In this document: positions 49,124-58,028 of the stretch, in pieces
Layout: every line of letters starts with the position of its first letter
How positions within the stretch are numbered: the first letter of the stretch is position 1
Assembly (NCBI GenBank): GCA_963803425.1
Contig: CAWDMA010000002.1
Location: 308,903 to 372,902, forward strand
Direction: 5' to 3'
Origin: DASPWW01 sp963803425
Lineage (GTDB): Bacteria; Actinomycetota; Thermoleophilia; Solirubrobacterales; 70-9
Length of the DNA: 64,000 bases
The notes under the pieces: model-generated
Told to the model about the DNA's origin: nothing
Database searches by the model: none
The model's input: only the letters and a program-made list of their open reading frames with translations
Translations under genes and position numbers: made by a program

Positions 49124-50473
49124 TTGGAGCGGTACGCCGGGCTGTTCGCGGCCCGAACCCGGGTGATGCGCTCCTCCGCGATGCGGGACCTGATGGCGAT
49201 CACCGCGCGCCCCGAGGTGATCTCGCTGGCCGGCGGGCTTCCGGACACGACCACCTTCCCGCCGGCCTCCTTCGCCGCGAAGATGACCCGGATCGCCCAG
49301 GAGTCCTCGGCGGAGGCGCTCCAGTACGGACCGACGGAGGGGTTCGACCGCACCAAGGAGTGCATCGGGGAGCTGATGGCGGCGGAGGGCATGGATCCCG
49401 ACCCCGACGACGTGATCGTCACCACCGGCGGCCAGCAGGCGATCGACCTGGTCTGCAAGACGCTCGTCGACCCGGGCGACCCGGTGATCTGCGAGGGCCC
49501 CACGTATCCGGGAGCGGTTCCCGTGTTCTGCTCGTACGAGGCCGACACCCGGCACGTCGAGATGGACGACGACGGGATGCGGATCGACCTGCTCGAGGAG
49601 CTGCTCGACGAGCTCGCCCGGGAGGGGCGGCGCCCGAAGTTCATCTACACCGTGCCCAGCTTCCACAACCCCGCCGGGGTGACGATGTCGACGGAGCGGC
49701 GGCGGCGACTGGTCGAGATCGCGCGCGAGCGGGAGCTGCTGGTCGTCGAGGACAACCCCTACGGGCTGCTCCGGTTCGAGGGCGACCCGCTGCCGCCGCT
49801 GTACCAGCTCGACGGGGGCGACTACGTGATCTACCTGGGGACATTCTCGAAGGTGCTGTCGCCGGGGATCCGGCTGGGATGGTGCGTCGCGCCGCCGCCG
49901 GTGATGGACAAGATGGTGCTCGGCAAGCAGGCCGCCGACCTGTGCACCTCGACGCTCACCCAGTACTTCGTCGCCGAGCACTTCGCCGAAGGCCGGTGGG
50001 CGGAGTACATCGCCAGCCTGTCCGGGATCTACCGGTCGCGGCGCGACGCGATGCTGTCCGCGCTGGAGCGCCACTTCCCCGCCCAGGCGGAATGGACCGA
50101 GCCCCGCGGCGGGATGTTCGTGTGGGCGACGCTGCCCTCCTACATCGACACCGGCGACCTGCTCGCGAAGGCACTGCGCGAGAACGTCGCGTTCGTCCCG
50201 GGGGCGGCCGCGTATGTCGACGGCGGCGGATCGAGCTCGATGCGGCTGAACTTCTCGGGCTCGGACGAGGAGGAGATCCGCGAGGGGATCCGCCGGATCG
50301 GCGCCGTCGTCGCCGAGCAGGTCGAGCTGTACGAGACGATCACATCCGAGCACCCAACATCGCCGCCTGCGGCGTCCTCCGCTTCGCGTCCGGGCGCCGC
50401 AGGGTCCCCGCAGGGACGAGCGCCGGATGGCTCAGGCGCCGTCGTGCCGATCAGGCGGCGCGAGGCGCGATGA
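49124..50473 (+). CDS. PLP-dependent aminotransferase (2-aminoadipate/MocR catalytic type)
   Basis: A class I/II aminotransferase with ITARPEVISLAGGLPDTTTFP at the start, TTGGQQAIDLVCKTLVDPGD, the aspartate in VVEDNPYGLLRFEG and the cofactor lysine in GTFSKVLSPGIRLGW. Relatives start MERYAxLFAxRTRxMRSS, which points to the TTG at 49124; an ATG at 49007 would add a low-complexity leader. The last 45 residues are encoded by hairpin element F and more repeat-like DNA, and do not belong to the fold. The stop overlaps ddl in ATGA. Confidence 0.88.
   Translation: MERYAGLFAARTRVMRSSAMRDLMAITARPEVISLAGGLPDTTTFPPASFAAKMTRIAQESSAEALQYGPTEGFDRTKECIGELMAAEGMDPDPDDVIVTTGGQQAIDLVCKTLVDPGDPVICEGPTYPGAVPVFCSYEADTRHVEMDDDGMRIDLLEELLDELAREGRRPKFIYTVPSFHNPAGVTMSTERRRRLVEIARERELLVVEDNPYGLLRFEGDPLPPLYQLDGGDYVIYLGTFSKVLSPGIRLGWCVAPPPVMDKMVLGKQAADLCTSTLTQYFVAEHFAEGRWAEYIASLSGIYRSRRDAMLSALERHFPAQAEWTEPRGGMFVWATLPSYIDTGDLLAKALRENVAFVPGAAAYVDGGGSSSMRLNFSGSDEEEIREGIRRIGAVVAEQVELYETITSEHPTSPPAASSASRPGAAGSPQGRAPDGSGAVVPIRRREAR
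50366..50403 (-). repeat. Loop-conserved hairpin element F (short form)
   Basis: A 9 bp stem CCTGCGGCG/CGCCGCAGG closes a 20-base loop identical to that of element A (minus strand CCCGGACGCGAAGCGGAGGA). It lies within the 3' coding end of the aminotransferase, antisense to it, and extends the protein with a low-complexity tail. A second small palindrome, GTCCCCGCAGGGAC, follows at once. Confidence 0.82.
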
Positions 50474-51432
50474 AGGTGGCCGTGCTCGCCGGGGGGCGGT
50501 CGCTGGAGCGGGGCGTCTCGCTTCGATCCGGCGCTCGGGTCGAGGACGCGCTGCGCGCGCTCGGCCACCAGGTGGAGCCGGTCGACCCCGGCGCTGATCT
50601 GGTTCGACAGCTGAAGCGGGCCCGTCCAGACGTCGCGTTCATCGCGCTGCACGGGCCGGGCGGAGAGGACGGCACGGTGCAGGAGCTGCTTGCGATCCTG
50701 GGGATCCCGTTCACCGGGCCCGGCGTAGCCGCGTGCGTCCGGTGCATGGACAAGGTCGTCACCAAGCACGAGATCCGCGCGGCGGACCTCCCCACCCCGG
50801 ACTGGGTCGCCTTCAACTCGACCGCGTTCCGGGAGCTCGGCGCCGCCGACGCGCTCGACGAGATCGAGGGGCGGCTGGGGTTCCCGCTGGTCGTGAAGCC
50901 GGCGCGGGGGGGGTCCTCGCTCGGGGTCGAGTTCGCCGCCGGGCGCGGTGCGGTCCCGGAGGCGCTCGTCGCCGCATTCAGCTACGACGACCGCGTCCTG
51001 CTGGAGCGGTACGCGCGCGGCCGCGAGCTCGCCGTCGGGATCCTCGACGGCGAGCCGCTCCCGATCGTCGAGGCGACCCCGAAGCAGGAGGACTTCTTCA
51101 ACTTCGAGGCCCGCTACGAGATCGGGCGGACCGAGTACACCTGCCCCGCGAAGCTGGCGGGAAAGGACGCGGACGCGGTCCAGGAGGTGGCGGCGCGCAC
51201 CTACGAGACGCTCGGCTGCTCTGGGTTCGCCCGCGTCGACCTGATCCTCGCCGACGACGGGCCCGAGGTGCTCGAGGTGAACGCGATCCCGGGGCTGACC
51301 GACACGAGCCTGCTCCCCCAGGCCGCGGAGGCGGCCGGCCTCACCTTCGAGCAGCTGTGCGGGCGGATCCTCGAGCTGGCGCTGGAGCGACCCCGCGAGC
51401 CGGCGGGATCGGGCTCGGCGACGTCTAGCTGA
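50470..51432 (+). CDS. ddl: D-alanine--D-alanine ligase
   Basis: A 320-residue ATP-grasp ligase for the peptidoglycan dipeptide. KVAVLAGGRSLERGVSLRSG opens the protein, ALHGPGGEDGTVQELLAILGIPFTGPG and MDKVVTKHEIR follow, VVKPARGGSSLGVEF is the ATP lid region, and VLEVNAIPGLTDTSLLPQAA has the metal ligands. The first motif reads LAGGRSLERGVSL where canonical enzymes have GGxSxEHxVS, so the His is replaced by Arg; a different acceptor is possible. It overlaps the aminotransferase stop in ATGA. Confidence 0.88.
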   Translation: MKVAVLAGGRSLERGVSLRSGARVEDALRALGHQVEPVDPGADLVRQLKRARPDVAFIALHGPGGEDGTVQELLAILGIPFTGPGVAACVRCMDKVVTKHEIRAADLPTPDWVAFNSTAFRELGAADALDEIEGRLGFPLVVKPARGGSSLGVEFAAGRGAVPEALVAAFSYDDRVLLERYARGRELAVGILDGEPLPIVEATPKQEDFFNFEARYEIGRTEYTCPAKLAGKDADAVQEVAARTYETLGCSGFARVDLILADDGPEVLEVNAIPGLTDTSLLPQAAEAAGLTFEQLCGRILELALERPREPAGSGSATSS

Positions 51433-51901
51433 CCGCGACCAGCGTCCGCGAGCGGTGCCGGCGGGGGCTCGGCGAAGCGTGGTCGACCTCGAACCACACC
51501 GCCTCGTAGCCGCGCTCGATCCCCCACTCCTCGGCGAGCCGGTCGAGCAGGTACGAGCGCGATCCGAACGGGCGCGGGTCGGGGTGGAGCAGGGAGAGCT
51601 CGTCGAGGCCGTCGGCGTCCGCCGGGAGGCTGAATCCGTCGCCCGCCCCGCTCACCTCGACCCGGATGATCTCGGGCCCGAGCAAGACGTCGACCCGGAC
51701 GAGGCCGCCGCGGCCGCGCACGCAGGCGGCGACCGCCGCCCGGGTCAGCACGCCGACGGTCAGCCGCGCCCCCGGCTCGATCCCGTCGAGGGCGACGTCG
51801 ACGGCCTCACGGGCGGCCGACGGAGCAGCGCCGTCAGCCGCGAACCGGAAGCAGTGCTCGCGCCCGCGATCGACGTCCGTGTCCCTGATCGCGACAGCCA
51901 T
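51425..51901 (-). CDS. Degenerate anti-sigma-factor/HATPase-like protein
   Basis: A 158-residue protein whose C-terminal half (RPFGSRSYLLDRLAEEWGIERG, then YEAVWFEVDH) matches the end of RsbW/SpoIIAB-type HATPase_c_2 domains. The N-box, normally LxxxELVxNAxxH, reads LTRAAVAACVRGRGG, lacking the glutamate and asparagine that bind Mg-ATP. It would thus bind partners without kinase activity. It is convergent with ddl, with an 8-base overlap, and follows the DUF151 gene on the same strand. Confidence 0.6.
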   Translation of the reverse strand: MAVAIRDTDVDRGREHCFRFAADGAAPSAAREAVDVALDGIEPGARLTVGVLTRAAVAACVRGRGGLVRVDVLLGPEIIRVEVSGAGDGFSLPADADGLDELSLLHPDPRPFGSRSYLLDRLAEEWGIERGYEAVWFEVDHASPSPRRHRSRTLVAVS

Positions 51902-51940
51902 GCCCCCGTAAGAACACGGGGAAACCCGAAAAGTCGCTGG

Positions 51941-52417
51941 TTACTCGGAGGCGAAGTCTTCCGGTGAGACCTCGTCGAGGAAGTCCTTGAACTTCTCGAC
52001 GACCTCCTCGGTGTCCTCGACCTCGTGCTCGAACTCGATCGAGGACTCCTCGATCACGTCGTCGGCGGCAAAGATCGGGGCCGAGGTGCGCACCGCGAGC
52101 GCCAGCGCGTCCGACGGGCGCGAATCGATCTCGAGCTCCGAGCCGTTCACCGAGATCGTGATCGACGCGTAGAAGGTGTTGTCCTTGAGCTCGGTGACGG
52201 ACACCCGCTCGCACTTCGCCTCGAGCTGATCCAGCATGTCGTTGAGCAGGTCGTGCGTCATCGGCCGCGGCGTCGACGCGCCCTGCAGCTTCATCAGGAT
52301 CGCGGCCGCCTCCGGATGCCCGATCCAGATCGGAAGGAACCGGTTGCCGTCCACGGTCTTCAACAGCACGATCGGCTGCTTGCCGACCATGTCGAAGCTC
52401 ACGCCGTAGATCTGCAT
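51941..52417 (-). CDS. Bifunctional nuclease family protein (DUF151)
   Basis: A 158-residue protein with the DUF151 core: GVSFDMVGKQPIVLLKTVDG, RFLPIWIGHPEAAAI, RPMTHDLLNDMLDQL, FYASITISVNGSELEIDSRP and SDALALAVRTSAPIF, then an acidic C-terminal tail. Plant and bacterial relatives have DNase/RNase activity; the domain is often near succinate-CoA or tRNA-modification genes. ATG 52417 is used, though a GGAG lies better spaced to the TTG at 52426. A perfect TATAAT (52464-52469) precedes it. Confidence 0.88.
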   Translation of the reverse strand: MQIYGVSFDMVGKQPIVLLKTVDGNRFLPIWIGHPEAAAILMKLQGASTPRPMTHDLLNDMLDQLEAKCERVSVTELKDNTFYASITISVNGSELEIDSRPSDALALAVRTSAPIFAADDVIEESSIEFEHEVEDTEEVVEKFKDFLDEVSPEDFASE

Positions 52418-52463
52418 TTGTTGCAAGCTCAACTCCGCTGCCCTCGGGGTCGGGGCCACGGCC

Positions 52464-52469
52464 ATTATA
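52464..52469 (-). promoter_or_regulatory. Perfect TATAAT -10 box for the DUF151 gene
   Basis: The minus strand reads CCTATAATGG about 47 bases before the start codon. It is the only perfect sigma-70 -10 hexamer I noticed between genes in this window. No clear -35 is seen 17 bases upstream. Confidence 0.5.
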
Positions 52470-52532
52470 GGTGCGGCCTCCCGGGGTCCCGACCATGTAA
52501 CGCCCCGGCCCCGGAGCGCGACTGTACGGTCG

Positions 52533-53137
52533 ATGAAGGCGATCGCCGTCCACCCCGGGGTCCCGAACTCGATGCACCTGCGCGAGGTGGATCGTCCCAG
52601 CGTCGCCGACGTGCCCGACGGCCGCGGGGTGCTGCTCGAGCCGCTCACCGTCGCCGAGAAGGCGATCAACCAAGCGTTCGAGGTCCAGCGCCGCCTGAAG
52701 GTGTGGCGACCGCGGCGCTGGGGTCGGGAACGCTCGGCCTGCCTGCTCACCACGCTGGCGCTGCGCCTGCGAGGGCTGGAGGTGACCTGCCTGTCGCTTC
52801 CGAAGCCGCCGTACCTGAACAGCGAGCTGATCGAGCAGCTCGGGGCGCGGTGCCCAGGCGGCGGAGCGGTTCGGGCCCTTCGACCTGATCATCGAGGAGA
52901 CCGGATTCAGCCCGCTCACCTTGTTGCCGAGCCGAAACCCTGGTTGATCGCGTCCGCGTTCACCTCGGTCTTGCGGTCGCCGCCCGTGACGCTGACGAGC
53001 ACCAGCGAGGCCGCCGAGGCGCTCGGCAGGAACGGGGTGCGCCGGTCGAGGGGCTCGGGAGCTACGCCCAGATGCTGCGCGAGCTGACCGACAACCCCGA
53101 CGCGATCAAGGTGTTCGTGGAGGTCCGTCCGGTGTGA
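52533..53137 (+). pseudogene. Glucose 1-dehydrogenase-like gene, deleted and rearranged
   Basis: Pieces of a medium-chain glucose 1-dehydrogenase (normally about 355 residues) remain in about 200 codons. MKAIAVHPGVPNSMHLREVD joins directly to LLEPLTVAEKAINQAFEV, with the catalytic domain of about 125 residues missing. GSGTLGL and LLTTLALRLRGLEVTCLSLP are in different frames. After ERFGPFDLIIEETGFSPL (third frame) about 85 bases (52917-53003) encode VLVSVTGGDRKTEVNADAIN on the opposite strand. Then EAAEALGRNGV and GLGSYAQMLRELTDNPDAIK follow in the forward direction. The stop joins the GH15 start as TGATG. Confidence 0.8.
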
Positions 53138-54987
53138 TGGCGGCGGTTTCGCAGCCGATCTCCGAGTACGGGCTGCTGTCCGACTGCAACTCGGCGGCGC
53201 TCGTCGACCGCTCCGGCGCGATCGAGTGGCTGTGCATGCCGCGCTTCGACAGCGACGCCCTGTTCGCCCGCATCCTCGACCCGGGCGCAGGGCACTGGTC
53301 GATCCGGCCCGTTCCCGGGTTCGAGACCGAGCGCCGCTACCTCGGCGGGACGCTGGTGATCGAGACGACGTTCACCACGGGCGACGGCGTGGTCCGGCTC
53401 ACCGACGCGCTCGCCTTCCCGGAGGGCCAGCGCGGCCACGAGCTCGGAATGGACGTGCCGCACGAGGTGCTGCGGCTGGTCGACGGAATCTCCGGCGAGG
53501 TCGAGCTGGGGATGGAGCTGGCGCCGCGTCCGGAGTACGGGCTGGTCAGGCCGCTGTTTCGCCACACCGAGCGCGGCGGGCGGACTTTCGGCGGCCCCAA
53601 CCAGATCGCGGTCGCGGCGGGCGTTCCGGTGGAGATCGAGGAAGCGACGATGCGGGCGATGTTCACGGTCCGTGAGGGAGACCAGGTGGGCTTCGCGATG
53701 CGATGGGCTCCGGTGGAGGCGATCGAGCCCGCGGCGAGCGAGCCCGGGATCGTCGCGGCCCGAATCGAGGACGCCGTCGAGGGATGGCGCTCCTGGGAGC
53801 GCGAGCACGACATCTACGACGGCCCGCACCGTGACCAGATCATGGTCAGCTCCCGGGTGTTGAAGGGACTCAGCTATCGACCCACCGGAGCGATCGTCGC
53901 CGCCGCCACGACCTCGCTGCCGGAGGACGCCGGCGGCGAACGCAACTGGGACTACCGGTTCGCGTGGATCCGCGACTCCAGCCTGACGCTGGAGGCGCTG
54001 TACGTGGGCGCGTGCCCGCACGAGGCGGAGGACTTCGTCTCCTTCATGACCAGCGCGGCGGGCGGCCTCGCCGGCGCGGACGGCTCCCTCCAGATCATGT
54101 ACGGGATCGGCGGGGAGCACGACCTCTCGGAGCGGGAGCTGCCCCACCTGCGTGGATGGCGGGACTCGCGACCGGTCAGGGTCGGCAACGGGGCGTGGGT
54201 GCAGACCCAGCTCGACGTGTACGGGGAGCTGCTCAGCTCGCTGCACCTGTACCGGGAGCGACTCGGGGATCTGCACCCCGAGATCCAGCGGTTTGCCGCC
54301 GACCTCGCCAGCACCGCCGCGGCCCTGTGGGAGCAGCCGGGTGCCGGCATCTGGGAGATGCGCGGCGAGCCGCAGCACCATGTCTCGTCGAAGGTGATGT
54401 GCTGGGTGGCGCTGGACCGCGCGATCGAGCTGGCGCCGCAGCTCGGTGAGCACGCCCGCACCGAGGAATGGTCCTCCGAGCGCGACCGGATCCGCGCCGA
54501 CGTGCTGGAGCACGGATGGAGCGACAAGCAGCAGGCGTTCGCGCAGTCGTTCGGCTCGGACGAGCTGGACGCCAGCGTCCTCTTGATGGCCCTGTACGGG
54601 TTCCTGCCGGCCACCGACGAGCGGATGCGCTCCACGATCGACGCAGTCGACCGGGAGCTGACCGAGGACGGGATGGTGCTGCGCTACCGGAACGCGTCCG
54701 GCCTGAACGCGGACGGGCTCGCGGGGGAGGAGGGGACGTTCGTGATCTGCACGTACTGGCTGGTCTCCTGCCTGGCGAGGGCGGGCGAGCTGGAGCGGGC
54801 CGAGCGGCTGTTCGAGCGGCTGTCCGGATACAGCACCGACCTCGGCCTGCTCGCCGAGGAGGTCGACACGGACTCCGACGAGCTGCTGGGAAACTTCCCG
54901 CAGGCGTTCAGCCACATCGGGCTGATCAACGCCGCCGCGGACATCGACAAGGCGCGCGCAACCACCGAGACCGGGGGTCAGCGATGA
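53137..54987 (+). CDS. GH15 family glycoside hydrolase (glucoamylase/trehalase type)
   Basis: A 616-residue intact enzyme. The N-terminal beta-sandwich starts SEYGLLSDCNSAALVDRSGAIEWLCMPRFDS and the (alpha/alpha)6 barrel contains NWDYRFAWIRDSSLTLEALY, the general acid region GEHDLSERELPHLRGWRDS and FVICTYWLVSCLARAGELER near the end with GLLAEEVD holding the base. Actinobacterial members of this layout hydrolyse trehalose or alpha-glucans in the cytoplasm. No signal peptide. It overlaps the flavoprotein gene in ATGA. Confidence 0.92.
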   Translation: MAAVSQPISEYGLLSDCNSAALVDRSGAIEWLCMPRFDSDALFARILDPGAGHWSIRPVPGFETERRYLGGTLVIETTFTTGDGVVRLTDALAFPEGQRGHELGMDVPHEVLRLVDGISGEVELGMELAPRPEYGLVRPLFRHTERGGRTFGGPNQIAVAAGVPVEIEEATMRAMFTVREGDQVGFAMRWAPVEAIEPAASEPGIVAARIEDAVEGWRSWEREHDIYDGPHRDQIMVSSRVLKGLSYRPTGAIVAAATTSLPEDAGGERNWDYRFAWIRDSSLTLEALYVGACPHEAEDFVSFMTSAAGGLAGADGSLQIMYGIGGEHDLSERELPHLRGWRDSRPVRVGNGAWVQTQLDVYGELLSSLHLYRERLGDLHPEIQRFAADLASTAAALWEQPGAGIWEMRGEPQHHVSSKVMCWVALDRAIELAPQLGEHARTEEWSSERDRIRADVLEHGWSDKQQAFAQSFGSDELDASVLLMALYGFLPATDERMRSTIDAVDRELTEDGMVLRYRNASGLNADGLAGEEGTFVICTYWLVSCLARAGELERAERLFERLSGYSTDLGLLAEEVDTDSDELLGNFPQAFSHIGLINAAADIDKARATTETGGQR

Positions 54988-56323
54988 GCGAGTACGACGT
55001 GATCGTGATCGGAGCCGGGCCCGCCGGCGAGCACTGCGCCGGCGGGCTCGCCGCCGGGGGCCTGCGGGTGGCGATCGTCGAGCGGGAGCGAGTCGGGGGG
55101 AGTGCGACTACTTTGCCTGCATCCCGTCGAAGACGCTGCTCCGCCCCGGTGAGGCGCTCCAGGAGGCACGGGAGGCGCCGGGTGCGCGGGAGGCGATCAG
55201 CGGTGAGCTCGACGTCGGTGAGGCGCTGAAGTGGCGCGACTTCATGGTTGGCGGCTACGACGACTCCGGCAAGACGGGCTGGCTCGAGGACGCCGGAATT
55301 GCGCTGATCCGCGGCGCCGGCCGGATCGCCGGGCCCGGCCGGGTCGAGGTCGACGGCGACGCTCACTCCGCCGAGCCACATCGTGGTCGCGACCGGCTCC
55401 GATCCGGTGCTTCCTCCGATCCCGGGGCTGGCGGAGCTGGGCGACGTGTGGACGAACCGCGAGGCGACCGGGCTGACCGAGCTGCCGCGGCGCCTGCTGG
55501 TGATGGGGGGCGGCCCGGTCGGCGTGGAGCTGTCGCAGGCCTTCCACCGGATGGGCGCCGACGTGGCGCTGATCGAGGGCGCCGACCGGCTGCTGGCACG
55601 GGAGCCCGAGCCGCTCGGCGCCGCGCTCGGCGCCGCGCTCGGCGCGGACGGGGTCGAGCTCCACCTCGGCCAGTTCGCAAGCTCGGTGGGTCGCGACGGC
55701 TACGAGTTCGTGGTCGAGTTCCCGACGGCAGCGGCTCACCGGGGAGCGACTGCTCGTCGCCACCGGGCGGACGCCGCGCAGCGCCGAGCTCGGACTGGAC
55801 AGCGTCGGGGTCGAGCTAGGCAAGCGAGGCGATCCCGGTCGACGCGCGGATGTCCGCGGGGGACGGGCTGTGGGCGATCGGCGACGTGGCCGGGATCTGG
55901 CCGCTGACCTACGTCGGCAAGTACCAGGGACGGATCGCCGCCGCGAACATCCTCGGTCGGCAGGCCGAGGCGAACTACGACGCGGTCCCCCGGGTGGTGT
56001 TCACCGATCCGCAGGCCGCTTCGGTGGGCGAGTCCGAGGGTCCGCTGACCGCGACGGTCCCGATCGGCGGAGTGCCCGAGACCTCCACGTACATGCGCGA
56101 CTACGACAAGACGCCGGGCTACATGACGCTGATCTCGGACGGGGAGCGGCTGACCGGGGCGCACGCGCTCGGCCCCGAGGCCGGGGAGTGGCTGCAGCAG
56201 GCGACCGTCGCGATCCGCGCGCGGGTGCCGCTCGAGGTGCTGCGCGACACGATCCAGCCCTTCCCGACCTTCTCGGAGATCTTCCTCCCCGCCTTCGAGC
56301 AGCTCGGCGCCGACACCCGATGA
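54984..56323 (+). pseudogene. Pyridine nucleotide-disulfide oxidoreductase, several frameshifts
   Basis: A flavoprotein of the dihydrolipoamide dehydrogenase/mercuric reductase kind. The FAD motif YDVIVIGAGPAGEHCAGGLA is in the first frame; the redox cysteines (ECDYFACIPSKTLLRP) in the next; IVVATGSDPVLPPIPGLAEL and LLVMGGGPVGVELSQAFHRMGADVAL in a third; RTPRSAELGLDSVGVEL in another; and GLWAIGDVAGIWPLTYVGKY to the end in the last. At least four shifts (about 55107, 55370, 55730 and 55820) are needed. Since all motifs survive, consensus errors are more likely than gene death. Confidence 0.8.
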
Positions 56324-56580
56324 CTCCCGGGGCCGGCGAGCTCACCTGCATCGAGCTCGTCGAGCTGGTCACCGAGTACGTCGAGGAGCGGCTGGACGGG
56401 CGCCAGGTGGCCCGGTTCGAGGCGCATATCGCGGGATGCGACGGGTGCCGCACCTACCTCGAGCAGATGCGCGAAACGATCGCGGCGCTCGGGCACCTCC
56501 CGGAGGAGTCGATCTCCGACGAGGCCCGGGAGCGGATGATCGCGGCGTTCACCGGATGGCGCCGCGGCGAGGCGCCCTGA
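56320..56580 (+). CDS. Zinc-finger anti-sigma factor
   Basis: An 86-residue ZAS-type protein (zf-HC2): LTCIELVELVTEYVEERLDG, then RFEAHIAGCDGCRTYLEQM with the HxxxCxxC zinc site. It has no transmembrane helix, so it is a soluble, probably redox- or ligand-sensitive anti-sigma factor. The partner is most likely the ECF sigma factor at 57268. It overlaps the flavoprotein stop in ATGA. Confidence 0.88.
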   Translation: MTPGAGELTCIELVELVTEYVEERLDGRQVARFEAHIAGCDGCRTYLEQMRETIAALGHLPEESISDEARERMIAAFTGWRRGEAP

Positions 56581-56586
56581 GCCCGG

Positions 56587-57250
56587 ATGCCCGAGCTCCA
56601 CTTCACCAACCTGCTGCTCGTGTTCGCGGCGCCGTTCCTGCTCGGGCTGGCGCCGGCGGTGCGACTGCCGGCGATCGTGGTCGAGATATCCTCGCCGGGA
56701 TAGTGATCGGCCCCGCCGTGCTCGGCTGGGTCGAGGTGGACGAGCCGATCGAGGTGATGAAAGTGATCGGGCTCGCCTTCCTGCTCTTCCTGGCCGGGCT
56801 CGAGATCGAGTTCGATCGGCTCCGCGGAGAGCTGCTCCGCACCTCGGCGATCGCGTTCGTGGTCTCGTTCGGGATCGGCTCGCCGTGTGCACCGGCCTGA
56901 AGGCGGCCGACCTGGTCCAGACCCCGCTGCTGGTCGCGATCATCCTGGCGTCGACCTCGCTCGGCGTGATCGTGCCGGTGCTGAAGGACGCCGGAGAGAT
57001 CTCCTCCAAGTTCGGCCAGCTCGTGATCGCGGCGGCGGCGATCGCCGACTTCGCGTCGATCTTCCTGCTCTCGATCTTCTTCTCCGGGGAGGGCGGGACG
57101 AGCGCCACGATCCTGCTGCTTGTGAGCTTCGCCCTGCTCGGCGTGCTCGCCTTCCTGACGCTGCGCGGGGTGGAGCACTCCGCACGCGACGGCGGCACGC
57201 CCGACCGTCGAGCGGGCGCGGACACGGACGCACCGACAATGGCGATGTAA
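56587..57250 (+). pseudogene. Monovalent cation/proton antiporter, truncated and frameshifted
   Basis: Remains of a CPA2/KefB-type antiporter: HFTNLLLVFAAPFLLGLAPA, then after a shift near 56690 LAGIVIGPAVLGWVEVDEPI and GLAFLLFLAGLEIEFDRLRG, then after another near 56880 VAIILASTSLGVIVPVLKDAG and FGQLVIAAAAIADFASIFLL. The reading ends after TLRGVEHSARD, where normal members have another 150-400 residues. It stands between an anti-sigma and a sigma gene. Deletion of the 3' half, real or by assembly, is likely. Confidence 0.7.
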
Positions 57251-57267
57251 GGCGGAATCGGTAGAGA

Positions 57268-57888
57268 ATGGGCCCCGTGGACGAGGCCGCCTTGGTCCAG
57301 GGGCTGCGCGACGGGGACGAGAACGCGTTCCGAGAGCTGATCGACGCCAACATCGGCTATCTGATGCGGGTGGCGCTCGGGTTGACCGGCAGCCGCGCGG
57401 TCGCCGAGGAGGTCATCCAGGAGACGTGGCTGGCAGTGCTCCGCGGGATCGACCGGTTCGAGGGCCGCTCCTCGCTTCGCACCTGGATCACCAAGATCCT
57501 CGCGAACACGGCGAAGACCCGCGCAGCGCGGGAGCGCCGCTCGATGCCCTTCTCCTCGCTCGGCGACGGAGACGAGGACGGGCCCGCGGTCGACCCGGAC
57601 CGGTTCCTCGCCGGCGGCGCCCGGGCCGGCGAGTGGGCCCAGCCTCCGACCCAGTGGCCGACGCCGGAGGAGGGGATCCTGTCCGGCGAGGCCCGCGGCG
57701 TGATTCTCGACGCGATCGGCGAGCTCCCCCCGAACCAGCGCGCGGTCGTCACGCTCCGCGACGTCGAGGGGTGGCCGGCGAAGGAGGTGTGCAACGCGCT
57801 CGAGGTGTCGGAGGGCAACCAGCGCGTCCTCCTGCACCGGGGCCGGTCCAAGGTGCGCGCCGCCCTGGAGCGCTACTTCGACTCGTGA
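57268..57888 (+). CDS. ECF-type RNA polymerase sigma factor
   Basis: A 206-residue sigma-70 of the ECF group. Region 2 is ENAFRELIDANIGYLMRVAL, GSRAVAEEVIQETWLAVLRGIDRFEGRSSLRTWITKIL; region 4 is GELPPNQRAVVTLRDVEGWPAKEVCNALEVSEGNQRVLLHRGRSKVR. It directs transcription of a stress regulon. The linker (residues 90-140) is long and acidic. The zinc anti-sigma gene lies 0.7 kb upstream in the same direction. Confidence 0.93.
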   Translation: MGPVDEAALVQGLRDGDENAFRELIDANIGYLMRVALGLTGSRAVAEEVIQETWLAVLRGIDRFEGRSSLRTWITKILANTAKTRAARERRSMPFSSLGDGDEDGPAVDPDRFLAGGARAGEWAQPPTQWPTPEEGILSGEARGVILDAIGELPPNQRAVVTLRDVEGWPAKEVCNALEVSEGNQRVLLHRGRSKVRAALERYFDS

Positions 57889-57908
57889 CCACCCGGAGTT
57901 GCAGGAAC

Positions 57909-57946
57909 CCGGTTGCGCGCGGACGCGAAGCCGAGCACGCAACCGG
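57909..57946 (+). repeat. Loop-conserved hairpin element G (short form)
   Basis: A 9 bp stem CCGGTTGCG/CGCAACCGG closes the loop CGCGGACGCGAAGCCGAGCA on the plus strand, one substitution (G to C) from the reference. It lies between the sigma-factor stop and the 3' end of the opposing tRNA-Ile gene, where it could act as a two-way transcription end. Confidence 0.82.
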
Positions 57947-57954
57947 AAAAGCAA

Positions 57955-58018
<64 letters not shown>

Positions 58019-58028
<10 letters not shown>

